A stretch of DNA of 40,771 nt from Acidobacteriota bacterium (GCA_022561975.1 JADFQD010000017.1:1-40771); one strand, 5' to 3'. Numbered from the stretch's first letter, positions 7,012-15,265 are shown. The notes: generated by a model not told the origin, from the letters alone. Program-made: numbers and translations.

Positions 7012-8793
7012 CTACCGAGCGCTGGTGGAGACCCACAGACTCTCCGGCCCTCCAGCCGCACCGTAGTAGGCGATGATGCCGTCCACGATCGCCTCGGCAA
7101 CGTTCTGGCGAAACGCCCGGGTTTGAATCAACTCCAGGTCTTTTGAGTTCGACAGATTGCAGATCTCGAGCAGAACCTTGGAGGGAACCGCGTTGTAACG
7201 CAGCACCGCCGGAAGCCACTCGCTGTGCTCGCGGACGATTTTCTCGCGCACCGGCTTGTCGGGATGGATCGCGAGACCACGAGCGTCAAAAGCATGGATC
7301 AGGCTCTCGGCCAGCTCTCGCGAAAGACCTTCGCTCTTGAGGAGATCCTCACCGCTGAATGTCACGCGGGGCTCTTCACGCACCTCGCGGCGCGAAGCGT
7401 AGACCAGCCCTTCCCGCCCGTAGGAGTCTTTGCCGTATCGCGCGCCGGGAATGTAGGCCATGCCACCGCGCAGCGAGGGGTGCAGCGAGTCCGCGTGGAT
7501 CGACAAGAAAACGACCTTCTCGGAGTCGCCGGCCATTTTTCTCGCCTGTCGCATGAAACTGTTGGCGAGGTACCATCGCAGGTGCAGGCCCACCGTGGAG
7601 TCCTCGACCAGGTAGCGCGGGGAGGTCAGAACCGTATGCTGCCTTGACGCCGGCAGCACGTCGGTGTCGGCAACCAGGTGGATCGGGCCATCGCGCATTG
7701 TGGGCTTCACCACGGCGGCCGTTTCGGCCTCTAGCAGCTCCATGACCCGAACCATCACGTCGTAGACGTAGACACTCTCCCAGACGTCTCCGACCGAGGC
7801 TCCCACGTCCGAACCTCCGTGGCCCGAATCCAGAATTACCGTAACACCCGAAAGTCTCCTGGCGGTTACGCTATTGCGGTACCTGGAACTCGCCTCGAGG
7901 CCGGCCTCGTACTCGCGCCTGCGAGGATGGTTGGCCGGCAAGAACTCCGGCTCCAGCAGCTCAAAAGGGATCTTCACTTTGTACCCGATCGGAATCGCGG
8001 TGACCCGGTCGATCCCGCTTCGAGAGGCAATCACTCCGGCCAAGGCGTTGACATCGTCCGCGAAGACCCGGCCCGTGAAACGCACGACAACGCTCGAATA
8101 GAGAGCCTCTCCGGGTTTGAGGCCGTACACGGCGTATTCGCCCTCCTCATCCTCTTCGTACTCGATGTAATACGCCGAATCCGGCGGCAGGGCCGCGCGC
8201 AGCGCCGGTCGCAGCAACCTGGCCGGAATCAAGACCGCCTGCCCCGGCGTCAGCTCATCTTCGGGCAGGCCGTTCTCGAGGCGGATCGCGCGATAGTTGT
8301 CGCCGCGTCCCGTGAACCACTCGGCCACGTGCCATAGACTCTCCGTGCCGTACGTCGACCGGCCTCCGATCTCGTGGTACCAACCGCTGGCGGCGGTGTA
8401 GTCTCGGCCGAAGAGCGCTCGCACGACCCGCAGTTGCCACTCGGGTCGCAGGCTGGAGAAAGGAATGCGATAGCTGACACCGACGAGCAAGCGGGTAGTG
8501 TCGCCATTGGCTTTCGAGATCCGCTCCATTGCAGCACGTTCGCCGCAGAAGCGCAGCGCGAACCCGAGCATTCCCTCGCCGCGATGGGGCTGCGCCTCGA
8601 GAAGTAGATCTCGCTCCGGAGTCAGGGCGGCGACCACACCTTCTTCGACCGCTCTGCGGTAGGTCGAGCCCGAGGCGCGCTCCGCCACGACAAGAGACAG
8701 CGTGAGAAGAGCGACCGCCACGCTTGATTCCCGGCTACGACGTAGCACTCGCGAAACCAAAAGCCCTTTCTTCAAGCTATTTAGGCCCTGCAT
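7012..8793 (-). CDS. N-acetylmuramoyl-L-alanine amidase (Amidase_3) with LysM-like repeats
   Basis: 593 residues from the ATG at 8793. A basic N-terminus and hydrophobic segment (SSVAVALLTLSLVVAERASG) form an export signal. Three LysM-like stretches follow, each closing with a proline motif: VGVSYRIPFSSL, LTPGQAVLIPARLL and GYKVKIPFELL. The C-terminal half is a zinc amidase that cuts the bond between MurNAc and the stem peptide. Zinc ligands are His325 (LDSGHGGSDVG), Glu339 (WES) and His433 (FLSIHADS); the catalytic Glu543 lies in LLEICNLSN. A long insert between the ligand strands (about 360-425) is larger than in the minimal AmiC domain. It is convergent with the Gre-domain gene (99-nt gap) and divergent from the nucleotidyltransferase gene. 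Confidence 0.9.
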   Translation of the reverse strand: MQGLNSLKKGLLVSRVLRRSRESSVAVALLTLSLVVAERASGSTYRRAVEEGVVAALTPERDLLLEAQPHRGEGMLGFALRFCGERAAMERISKANGDTTRLLVGVSYRIPFSSLRPEWQLRVVRALFGRDYTAASGWYHEIGGRSTYGTESLWHVAEWFTGRGDNYRAIRLENGLPEDELTPGQAVLIPARLLRPALRAALPPDSAYYIEYEEDEEGEYAVYGLKPGEALYSSVVVRFTGRVFADDVNALAGVIASRSGIDRVTAIPIGYKVKIPFELLEPEFLPANHPRRREYEAGLEASSRYRNSVTARRLSGVTVILDSGHGGSDVGASVGDVWESVYVYDVMVRVMELLEAETAAVVKPTMRDGPIHLVADTDVLPASRQHTVLTSPRYLVEDSTVGLHLRWYLANSFMRQARKMAGDSEKVVFLSIHADSLHPSLRGGMAYIPGARYGKDSYGREGLVYASRREVREEPRVTFSGEDLLKSEGLSRELAESLIHAFDARGLAIHPDKPVREKIVREHSEWLPAVLRYNAVPSKVLLEICNLSNSKDLELIQTRAFRQNVAEAIVDGIIAYYGAAGGPESLWVSTSAR

Positions 8794-8804
8794 CTTCGAG
8801 TTCA

Positions 8805-8833
8805 ATCTTAACTCCGGCGCGCCAGGTCGGCAA
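8805..8833 (-). promoter_or_regulatory. Possible promoter of the amidase gene
   Basis: On the minus strand TTGCCG (8828-8833) is followed after 17 nt by TAAGAT (8805-8810), matching the sigma-70 consensus at 3 or 4 of 6 positions in each box. The predicted transcription start falls about 5 nt before the ATG at 8793, giving an almost leaderless mRNA, in keeping with the lack of a ribosome-binding site there. Confidence 0.35.
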
Positions 8834-8865
8834 ATCCCCGAGCGCAACTGTCAGAATCAAGAATC

Positions 8866-10260
8866 TTGACCGAAGCCTCCGTCCTAGAACGCATCCTGCG
8901 CCACCCGCTCGCGGCTCTTCTCGCGAACCGCTCCGGTGGCCCGACGGTTCACGCAGTCGGCGGCATTGTCCGAGACGCCGTGCTATCCGCCGTGACCGCT
9001 GACCTGGATCTCTCGGTCGCCAAGCAGGGCGCGTCGCTGGCGAAGCAACTGGCCGACGACAGCGGCGGAACTTCCATCCCCCTCGGAGGCGATCGCTTCT
9101 CATCCTACCGCGTGGTTGTCGGCACCGCCGGCGCCGGCGGTGCCGTTCAGGCCGACATCTGGGACCGCGAGGGTGGCACCTTGAAGGCCGATCTCGAACG
9201 CCGCGACCTGACCATCAACTCTATCGCCTGCTCTTTCGACAGCGCTCGACTACTAGATCCGTTCGGAGGCCTTTCCGACCTCGGCACGAGAACCCTGCGC
9301 GCCACGAAATTGGACTGTTTCGAGCGAGACCCCTTGCGCGTGCTTCGGCTCGCTCGCTTTCGCCTGAACCTCGATGGCTTCACAGTCGAAGCCGCCACGA
9401 CCACCGCCGCGCGTAACGCCGTCCGCGGACTCGACCGAGTCGCATCCGAGCGATCCCGCGACGAGTTGCAGCGGATTCTCTCGGTGACCTCGACCCGACT
9501 CGCATTCGAAACTCTGCACGAGTTGGGAGCCCTGGCCGTGCTGGTGCCGGAGGCCGGCGATCCAGTCGTCTCGGTCGCTCTCCTCGACCAAGCGAGCCGT
9601 CTCGACGGATGCCTCAGCATGCTCCAGGCCGAACTCTCAGAAGCCGCCGAAACCGCCGAGACCAACGAAATCGCCTGGCAGGCCGCGGATCGAATGCTCG
9701 CGGCCCTCTCGTTGCTCATCGGCCTGCCGAGCGGTGGCGACAGATCGCACGCCCCAGGCACCCCTGTCTCCGATGGCGGCAACGTGAAAAGACGCGGCCT
9801 GGCCACACGGAAAACGCTCCAGAGGGCGATGCGGCTTTTGGCGGATCGGCTCCCCCACGACCAAGAGAGTCGCCGCCTCTTCCTTTCGAGACATGGATCC
9901 AGCTGGCCGCTGGCCGTCGCGGTCACCGCCGCCGCGAGGTCGAGACTAGACCCGTCCGACACCGCCCCGATCGCCAAGGCCCTCGAGCAAACGGCGATCG
10001 CGAACCCCTCCCTGGTGCAAGGCACGGCGCCGTTGCTCGACGGCCATGTGGCGGCACGCCTCATGGGAGTCGAGCCCGGCCCGGTGGTGGGCGAGGCGCT
10101 TCGTGCTCTCCAGCGCGCACAGGCGCTTGGCCAAGTCAGATCACGTGACCAAGCCGAAGACTTCGTACAAAAGAGGCGGTCAGCGGCGGTCTCCGCCGCC
10201 AACATCGAGGACAACGCCGAGCTCGACGCTACTTCGGAGCCGCCATCAGGCGCTGATTGA
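8866..10260 (+). CDS. tRNA nucleotidyltransferase / poly(A) polymerase family protein
   Basis: 464 residues from a TTG start (no better codon upstream in frame). Class II nucleotidyltransferase head: the GGIVRD motif at 32-37, the metal-binding D-x-D as DLDLS at 46-50, then ERRDLTINSIA, LLDPFGG and the primer/template region FERDPLRVLRLARFR. Such enzymes add CCA to tRNA 3' ends or short poly(A) tails; sequence alone does not separate the two. No HD phosphohydrolase domain is apparent in the 200-residue tail, which is Ala-rich and little conserved. Because the one tRNA gene in this window already encodes CCA, a repair role is plausible. The 3' end overlaps the convergent PilT-like gene by 32 nt. 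Confidence 0.85.
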   Translation: MTEASVLERILRHPLAALLANRSGGPTVHAVGGIVRDAVLSAVTADLDLSVAKQGASLAKQLADDSGGTSIPLGGDRFSSYRVVVGTAGAGGAVQADIWDREGGTLKADLERRDLTINSIACSFDSARLLDPFGGLSDLGTRTLRATKLDCFERDPLRVLRLARFRLNLDGFTVEAATTTAARNAVRGLDRVASERSRDELQRILSVTSTRLAFETLHELGALAVLVPEAGDPVVSVALLDQASRLDGCLSMLQAELSEAAETAETNEIAWQAADRMLAALSLLIGLPSGGDRSHAPGTPVSDGGNVKRRGLATRKTLQRAMRLLADRLPHDQESRRLFLSRHGSSWPLAVAVTAAARSRLDPSDTAPIAKALEQTAIANPSLVQGTAPLLDGHVAARLMGVEPGPVVGEALRALQRAQALGQVRSRDQAEDFVQKRRSAAVSAANIEDNAELDATSEPPSGAD

Positions 10261-11716
10261 GTTCCTTGATTCGCTCCGAGAGCTTGTCGATTTTCTGCTG
10301 TGCCTCTTGCCGCAGCCGCTTGTATTCACTGCTCAGCTGCGTCTGCTGCTGGCTCATTTCCTCGACCTGTTTTCTCGCCGCCTCGGCGGCCTTTACCGTC
10401 TCCTCGACGCGGCTCTCCAGTCCGGCGATGACCGTGTCTTTCTCGGTCAGCTGAAGCTGCTGTTTTTCCTCTTGCTCTTCATAGAGTTTTCGAAACTGCT
10501 GCAGCTCGGTGATCTGCGAAAAATCCGCGGTTGATGGGCTCATGTCTTCTCCACCTTCTTCCAGATTCGGGAACATATTGCGCAGCTTGAGCGACAGGTC
10601 ATCCGGGTCGGGCGATTGGTGCATCGCCTCTTCGTACGAGATCGTGCCGTGAACCATTAGCGATAAAAGCGACTGGTTCATCGACTGCATCCGATAGTAC
10701 GACACCGACGACTCGATCTCCTCCATCAGAGGCTCGGTCTCGCCTTTCTCGATAAGGTTCGAGATTCTCGGGCTCGCCCGCATGATCTCGAGCGCCGCAA
10801 TCTGGCCACTTCCGTCTTTCCGCGCGACCAGCTTCATCGAGATCACACCCTTGAGCACCTGAGCCAATTGAAGTCTTATCTGCCGCTGCTGTTCCGCCGG
10901 AAACGTATCCAGAATGCGGTCGACCGATTGGGTCGCACTGTTCGTGTGCAAGGTCGAGAGAACCAGATGGCCGGTTTCGGCAGCCGTGATAACCGTGCTG
11001 ACGGTCTCGAGGTCGCGCATCTCGCCGACCAGGATGACATCCGGATCCTGCCGCAGGGCATTCCTCAAGGCCTCGGAGAAACTGATCGTATCGGTCCCGA
11101 CCTGGCGCTGTGTAACCGTCGCGACGTCGTCGGAGAAAAGGAACTCGACCGGATCCTCGATCGAAATCACGTGCACCGGCATACTCTCGACCACGTACTT
11201 GAGCATCGCGGCCAAGGTCGTCGACTTACCGCTTCCGGTCGGCCCGGTCACCAGCACCAAGCCCTCCTTCACGTGCGTCAACTCGCGAAGGACCTCCGGG
11301 AGCTCGAGGTCGTCGAGCCCCTCGATTTCGAACGGAATCCGGCGAAACACCGCGGCGAGAGTCCCACGCTGGTAGAACACATTGCCGCGGAACCTTGCCA
11401 GCCCGGCAACGCCGTATCCCAGATCGACCGACATCTTCTTGTCTAGCTGGATCTTTTGCACCGGCGTCAAGATCGCCGCTATCATCTCGGTGATGACCCG
11501 GCTCGCTACCGGCTCGGAGTCGACTGGAATGAGCTTGCCGTGGACTCTGAGCAGCGGCGGGCGATTGGGCCGGAGGTGAAGATCCGAGGCCCCCTTGTCG
11601 GTCATCAGGCGGAGCAGTTGGTCCAAATGAGCCTGAGCGCTGCCTTGAGAGGGCGAGGCCTGTTTCTGATTCGGCGGCAGCGTCGGCGGGGGAGGATTTT
11701 GACCAAAGGGCTGCAT
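10229..11716 (-). CDS. PilT/PilU-type retraction ATPase with C-terminal coiled coil
   Basis: 495 residues from the ATG at 11716, preceded by GGGGGAG. After a Pro/Gln-rich leader comes the PilT N-terminal domain (LMTDKGASDLHLRPNRPPLL), Walker A GPTGSGKSTT (158-167), the Asp box IEDPVEFLF, Walker B DVILVGEMRDLET and the His box GHLVLSTLHTNSA. These are hallmarks of the hexameric motor that disassembles type IV pili. Two things are unusual. The C-terminal AIRNLIRE motif needed for retraction in classical PilT reads PRISNLIEKGE. A Glu/Gln-rich coiled coil of about 90 residues (LYEEQEEKQQLQ ... KIDKLSERIKEL) follows the normal end. It may join lexA in one transcript (gap 26 nt). Confidence 0.9.
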   Translation of the reverse strand: MQPFGQNPPPPTLPPNQKQASPSQGSAQAHLDQLLRLMTDKGASDLHLRPNRPPLLRVHGKLIPVDSEPVASRVITEMIAAILTPVQKIQLDKKMSVDLGYGVAGLARFRGNVFYQRGTLAAVFRRIPFEIEGLDDLELPEVLRELTHVKEGLVLVTGPTGSGKSTTLAAMLKYVVESMPVHVISIEDPVEFLFSDDVATVTQRQVGTDTISFSEALRNALRQDPDVILVGEMRDLETVSTVITAAETGHLVLSTLHTNSATQSVDRILDTFPAEQQRQIRLQLAQVLKGVISMKLVARKDGSGQIAALEIMRASPRISNLIEKGETEPLMEEIESSVSYYRMQSMNQSLLSLMVHGTISYEEAMHQSPDPDDLSLKLRNMFPNLEEGGEDMSPSTADFSQITELQQFRKLYEEQEEKQQLQLTEKDTVIAGLESRVEETVKAAEAARKQVEEMSQQQTQLSSEYKRLRQEAQQKIDKLSERIKELNQRLMAAPK

Positions 11717-11742
11717 GGGAAGTCTCCCCCATGGTAGCAAAG

Positions 11743-12363
11743 TCAGAATCTACGCATGAGACCGACGACGATTCCCTGGATTCTGACCTCGGCGGCGGGA
11801 ACCCGGATCGGCTGCATGGCGGGGTTCGCCGGCTGCAAGCGAATCTCCCGCCCCTCCGGATAGAACCGCTTGAGCGTGGCGTCGCTGCCCACCAGGGCGA
11901 CCACCATTTCTCCGGCGGTCGCCGCCTCCCGGCGCTGGACGACGACCAGATCGCCGTCGTGAATCCCCTCGTCGATCATCGAGTCGCCCCGCACCTTGAG
12001 AACGAAGTGGTTGTCGCCGTTGCCGCTGGTCAGGAGGTGCTGCGGAACGTCGACCTGCTCGTGATCGGCGACAGCCTCGATCGGTTGACCGGCAGCGATC
12101 AGACCCAGAAACGGAAGCCGCACCAACGTCCCGGCGGCCGCGGTCTCCGTGTCCGCCAGCTCGACGCCCCGCTTTTGATTCCAATGACGGCGCAGAAAGC
12201 CCTTCTCCTCGAGCAGCCTGAGATGCTTGTTGACGGTACCGTACGAGGAGTAACCGAAGCGACCGCAAATCTCACGGTGGGTCGGCGAAACGCCCCGTTG
12301 ATCAATGGTTTCGCGGATGAAGTCGAGAATCTGCTTCTGTCGCTCGGTGAGGAATTTCGGCAT
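11743..12363 (-). CDS. lexA: LexA repressor (SOS regulator, S24 autoprotease)
   Basis: 206 residues from the ATG at 12363 (MPKFLTERQ); an ATG 9 nt upstream is possible. The N-terminal winged helix (KQILDFIRETIDQRG ... IDxxG-type THREICGRFGYSS) binds the operator. The hinge cleavage site is Ala91-Gly92 (LIAAGQPIEA). The C-terminal protease has Ser128 (VRGDSMIDEGI) and Lys165 (DATLKRFY), 37 residues apart as in E. coli LexA. RecA filaments on damaged DNA would trigger self-cleavage and derepression. The 'GYSSYGTVNKHLRLL' recognition region differs from the enterobacterial one, so a different operator is expected. Confidence 0.95.
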   Translation of the reverse strand: MPKFLTERQKQILDFIRETIDQRGVSPTHREICGRFGYSSYGTVNKHLRLLEEKGFLRRHWNQKRGVELADTETAAAGTLVRLPFLGLIAAGQPIEAVADHEQVDVPQHLLTSGNGDNHFVLKVRGDSMIDEGIHDGDLVVVQRREAATAGEMVVALVGSDATLKRFYPEGREIRLQPANPAMQPIRVPAAEVRIQGIVVGLMRRF

Positions 12364-12370
12364 GGGCACC

Positions 12371-12400
12371 ATCCTATGGCGTAAGTCGAGCGCAAGTCAA
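12371..12400 (-). promoter_or_regulatory. lexA promoter with an 11-bp-spaced GACTT direct repeat
   Basis: Minus strand: TTGACT (12395-12400), an 18-nt spacer, then TAGGAT (12371-12376). The predicted start falls at or next to the ATG at 12363, suggesting a leaderless lexA mRNA. Inside the promoter GACTT occurs twice, at 12394-12398 and 12383-12387, exactly 11 nt apart. That layout resembles the alphaproteobacterial LexA box (GTTC-N7-GTTC), so autoregulation through this repeat is possible but unproven. Confidence 0.5.
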
Positions 12401-12453
12401 GCCTCCCGCCACGCGCCGATCAGTTCGAATCCCGCTCCGAATCAAGGGTTTTC

Positions 12454-12502
12454 TTGACTTTCCGGCTGCCAGTGCATAGCTTCGGTGTTCACTCCAAGGA
12501 GG
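12454..12502 (+). promoter_or_regulatory. Bactofilin promoter and ribosome-binding site
   Basis: TTGACT (12454-12459), a 17-nt spacer and TAGCTT (12477-12482) form a sigma-70-like promoter. The ribosome-binding site AAGGAGG (12496-12502) is 8 nt from a GTG at 12511, which decides the start of the bactofilin gene over an in-frame upstream ATG that lies within the promoter. It lies back to back with the lexA promoter. Confidence 0.6.
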
Positions 12503-12510
12503 AATCAAGC

Positions 12511-13122
12511 GTGTGGAAAAAGAACGAAGAAGCCTCGCAGCCGGGACCGCCCGTTCCCACGTCGGCGGCGCGTCTGCAAGCTCTCGAAAAGGCCTCCGTA
12601 ATCGGACCCAGTATTCGAATCAAAGGCAACCTGACCGGCAAGGAAGATCTGGTGATCCAGGGCCAACTCCAGGGCGAGGTCCGACTCCAGGCGAATAACG
12701 TAACCGTCGGTAAAGAGGGTCGGATCCGGGCGGACATCTACGGTCGCACCGTTCACATCGAGGGCGAGGTTAAAGGTCACCTGTTCGCCGAGCAGGAGGT
12801 CATCATCCGAGCCTCGGGAAAAGTCCAGGGCAACATCGTCTCGCCCAGGGTGGTGCTCGAGAAAGGCTCGAACTTCAAGGGCTCGATCGACATGGAGCCG
12901 GCCGCTGCCAAGGCGCCCGAAGCGTCCAAAGAAGCGCCCAAAGAAAAGCCGAAGGAGGCGCCAAAGCAAGCAAAGAATTCCGCGCGAGCGACCGTGACCG
13001 ATCCTGCAGGGGCACCGCAGCCGGCCCATCCGATCGGCTCCGATCCTCCCGCCAACACCAAGGGCGACGCTCAGAAGAGTGCCGCTTCAGTCCCAGCGCC
13101 GGCCCCGGGGAATCGGCCGTAG
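12511..13122 (+). CDS. Bactofilin (polymer-forming cytoskeletal protein)
   Basis: 203 residues from GTG, set by AAGGAGG 8 nt upstream. Residues about 30-125 form the bactofilin right-handed beta-helix with its regular hydrophobic/glycine rhythm: SIRIKGNLTGKEDLVIQGQL, GRIRADIYGRTVHIEGEVKG, EVIIRASGKVQGNIVSPRVV and GSNFKGSIDM. The tail (130-203) is a disordered Lys/Pro/Ala stretch (EAPKEKPKEAPKQ). Bactofilins assemble nucleotide-free filaments that localise cell-wall enzymes, pili or chromosome factors (family knowledge). It is followed after 2 nt by a methyltransferase gene, and pilus-motor and amidase genes lie within 5 kb. Confidence 0.9.
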   Translation: MWKKNEEASQPGPPVPTSAARLQALEKASVIGPSIRIKGNLTGKEDLVIQGQLQGEVRLQANNVTVGKEGRIRADIYGRTVHIEGEVKGHLFAEQEVIIRASGKVQGNIVSPRVVLEKGSNFKGSIDMEPAAAKAPEASKEAPKEKPKEAPKQAKNSARATVTDPAGAPQPAHPIGSDPPANTKGDAQKSAASVPAPAPGNRP

Positions 13123-13124
13123 GC

Positions 13125-13781
13125 GTGCGTCGTCTAGGGTGGCCGGTGGCCGAGAAGGACAGCACGTTCGAGGCCGCCACCCGTACCGTCGGCTCGGCCG
13201 GCGACCTGAGTTCGCGGGAGCATCCGTCGCTCGCCCTCGCGCATGCGATCGTTCCAGTGCGAGCGAATGGCGGGTTCGTCTTGGATCTCGGGCCGGCGTC
13301 GGGTGCGAACATCTCCTTCTTCGCAGAGCGGGGCTGCAAGCTCTTTATCGCGGACCTCAACAGCTCGCTTTTCGGCTCGACGGATTCGGCCAATCGCGCC
13401 GAGGCGCTGGAGCTCGCGCTGGTTCGTGACATCCCAGCCACCGAGACCTTCGATTTGATCCTCCTGTGGGATTTGCTCGACTACCTGGATGACCGGGAGA
13501 TTCGCATCCTGGCGTCACGCCTCCAAGCGGTCTGCCACGCCGCGACTCTTCTGTATGGCATGGTCTCGATCCGCAAGGAGATCCCCGATCGGCCGTCTCG
13601 GTTTGAGATTTGCGACGTCCGGTCGATTCGGTACTCGCCGGGTTCCCCGCTCCGGCGTCCGGCGCCTCTTCACAAAGAGCCGGAGTTGGTCAAGCTCATG
13701 CCGGACTTCGAAGTCGAATCGACCTATCTTCTGCGCCACGGCAAGCAGGAGTATCTCTTCCGGCGCCGCCGCGCTGCATAG
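13125..13781 (+). CDS. Class I SAM-dependent methyltransferase-like protein
   Basis: 218 residues from a GTG 2 nt after the bactofilin stop; a GTG at 13146 is an alternative. SAM-binding motif I is FVLDLGPASGANISFFAERG (about 51-70), followed by an acidic strand end (LFIADLN), then FDLILLWDLLDYLDDREI as the post-motif strand that usually ends in the active-site loop. The C-terminal third (LPDRPS-type loop, IRYSPGSPLRRPAPLHKEPE, HGKQEYLFRRRR) does not point to a substrate. It is translationally coupled to bactofilin, so a role connected with that filament or its cargo is conceivable but not shown. Confidence 0.75.
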   Translation: MRRLGWPVAEKDSTFEAATRTVGSAGDLSSREHPSLALAHAIVPVRANGGFVLDLGPASGANISFFAERGCKLFIADLNSSLFGSTDSANRAEALELALVRDIPATETFDLILLWDLLDYLDDREIRILASRLQAVCHAATLLYGMVSIRKEIPDRPSRFEICDVRSIRYSPGSPLRRPAPLHKEPELVKLMPDFEVESTYLLRHGKQEYLFRRRRAA

Positions 13782-13782
13782 C

Positions 13783-13954
13783 CTGACCTTCTCACCGAGC
13801 TTCTACTGCGACGTCGCAAATGCCTGAATCTACAGCGTTACGCTCCAACCGGCCGCCTCGGCGTACTTCAAGTACGCCTTCGTTGGCCTCCGTCGCAAGC
13901 CTTGTATCTCCAGACATTTGCGGCGTCTCGTCACGAAGCTGGTGAGAAGGTCAG
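13783..13954. repeat. 172-bp imperfect palindrome (possible MITE/REP-like element)
   Basis: The whole interval between the methyltransferase and the first M16 gene folds on itself. The outer arms are CTGACCTTCTCACC (13783-13796) and GGTGAGAAGGTCAG (13941-13954), identical when inverted. Further in, CGTCGCAAATG pairs with CATTTGCGGCG with one mismatch. The centre is the perfect GGCGTACTTCAAGTACGCC (13860-13878). Most of the two roughly 85-nt arms can be paired, with mismatches and small bulges. It begins one base after the methyltransferase stop codon, and no protein is encoded in it. Confidence 0.75.
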
Positions 13955-13966
13955 CCTAGCAGCCGC

Positions 13967-15265
13967 GTGAAAGCCGGTCTCGAATTCGCGAGCCGTCTCG
14001 TTCAAGAGAGGCTCGACAACGGCCTGCGGGTCGTGCTCTTGCCCGACCGCTCGCGGCCGTTGGTGAGTGTAAACATCTGGTACCACGTCGGTTCAAAGAA
14101 CGAGAGCCCCGGGCACACCGGCTTTGCGCACCTATTCGAACACATGCTCTTCCAGGGCAGCCAGAACGTCGGAACCAACGACCACTTCGCCTTGATTCAG
14201 CAGGTGGGCGGAGTCGCCAACGGCTCGACGAGTTACGACTGCACCAACTACTACGAGACGCTGCCCTCGCAGTGCCTCGAGCTTGGGCTCTGGCTCGAGT
14301 CCGACCGCATGGGGTTTCTCTTACCCGCCCTAGACGAAGCCAAGCTTCAAAACCAGAAGGACGTGGTCATGAACGAGCGGCGTCAGCGCGTCGACAATCA
14401 GCCCTACGGCCGCGCCTTCGAGATTCTCCATGAGCTGCTGTATCCAAAAGGACATCCGTATCGCTGGCCGGTGATCGGCTATATGGACGACATCGCGGCG
14501 ACCACCCTGGCCGAGGTGCACGAGTTTTTCACTACCCACTACCGTCCGGACAACGCCGTTCTCACTCTGGTGGGCGACTTCGAGCCGCACGCTGCCTTGC
14601 AACTCGTGAGAAAGTACTTCGAGGAACTTCCCGCCGGCCCAAAACCGCCAGCGACCCCCTCTCTAGAGGCTCCGGAAGGGCCGCAGCCATCGTCAGCGCC
14701 ATCCGTTCGGCACGAACTCCGCGACGCCGTCAACCTTCCCCGGCTGTATCTGGCCTGGCGCGGACCCGCCCTCACCGCCGGCGATTGGCCGGCCGGCAAC
14801 CTCTACTCGGTCGCCACCTCGGGCGGCAAGTCGAGCCCGCTCTACCGCGACCTCGTACTCGAACACGAAATTGCCCAGGATGTCTACGTCGGCATGATGC
14901 CGCTCGAGCTCGAGTCGACACTGATGGCGGTCATGACCGTGCGCCCAGGAGTAGACCCCACGCAGGCGGAGAAAGCCTTGCTCGACAGGCTCCGCGACTG
15001 GCGGGTGTCGCCGCCCCATCCAGGCGACTTCGAACGCGCACAAAACAAGACACGGGTCGCGCACCTCCATGAGGTCGAGTCCTTCGAGAGCCGCGCCGAT
15101 CTACTGTCGCTGTTTGCGACCCACTACGGTGACGCCGCCCTGATCGACTCGGAGCTCGAACGCTACGCCAAGGTCACTCCGAATGACATGCTCGAGTTCG
15201 CGCATCGCTACCAGGATCCGGAGCGCGCCGTGACCCTCTGGGTTCTTCCCGAGGAATCGTCCTGA
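13967..15265 (+). CDS. M16 family zinc metallopeptidase (active subunit)
   Basis: 432 residues from GTG. The inverted zinc motif H-x-x-E-H is HLFEH (55-59) within TGFAHLFEHMLFQGSQNVGT, and the third ligand is Glu137 in VVMNERRQRVDN. A middle R/Y region (NLPRLYLAWRGP) supports the pitrilysin/MPP fold. No signal peptide is visible, so the enzyme may be cytoplasmic, or exported by an upstream start not recognised. Such enzymes degrade or process peptides inside a two-lobed chamber. The stop TGA overlaps the ATG of the next gene (TGATG), so the two subunits are translationally coupled. Confidence 0.92.
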   Translation: MKAGLEFASRLVQERLDNGLRVVLLPDRSRPLVSVNIWYHVGSKNESPGHTGFAHLFEHMLFQGSQNVGTNDHFALIQQVGGVANGSTSYDCTNYYETLPSQCLELGLWLESDRMGFLLPALDEAKLQNQKDVVMNERRQRVDNQPYGRAFEILHELLYPKGHPYRWPVIGYMDDIAATTLAEVHEFFTTHYRPDNAVLTLVGDFEPHAALQLVRKYFEELPAGPKPPATPSLEAPEGPQPSSAPSVRHELRDAVNLPRLYLAWRGPALTAGDWPAGNLYSVATSGGKSSPLYRDLVLEHEIAQDVYVGMMPLELESTLMAVMTVRPGVDPTQAEKALLDRLRDWRVSPPHPGDFERAQNKTRVAHLHEVESFESRADLLSLFATHYGDAALIDSELERYAKVTPNDMLEFAHRYQDPERAVTLWVLPEESS

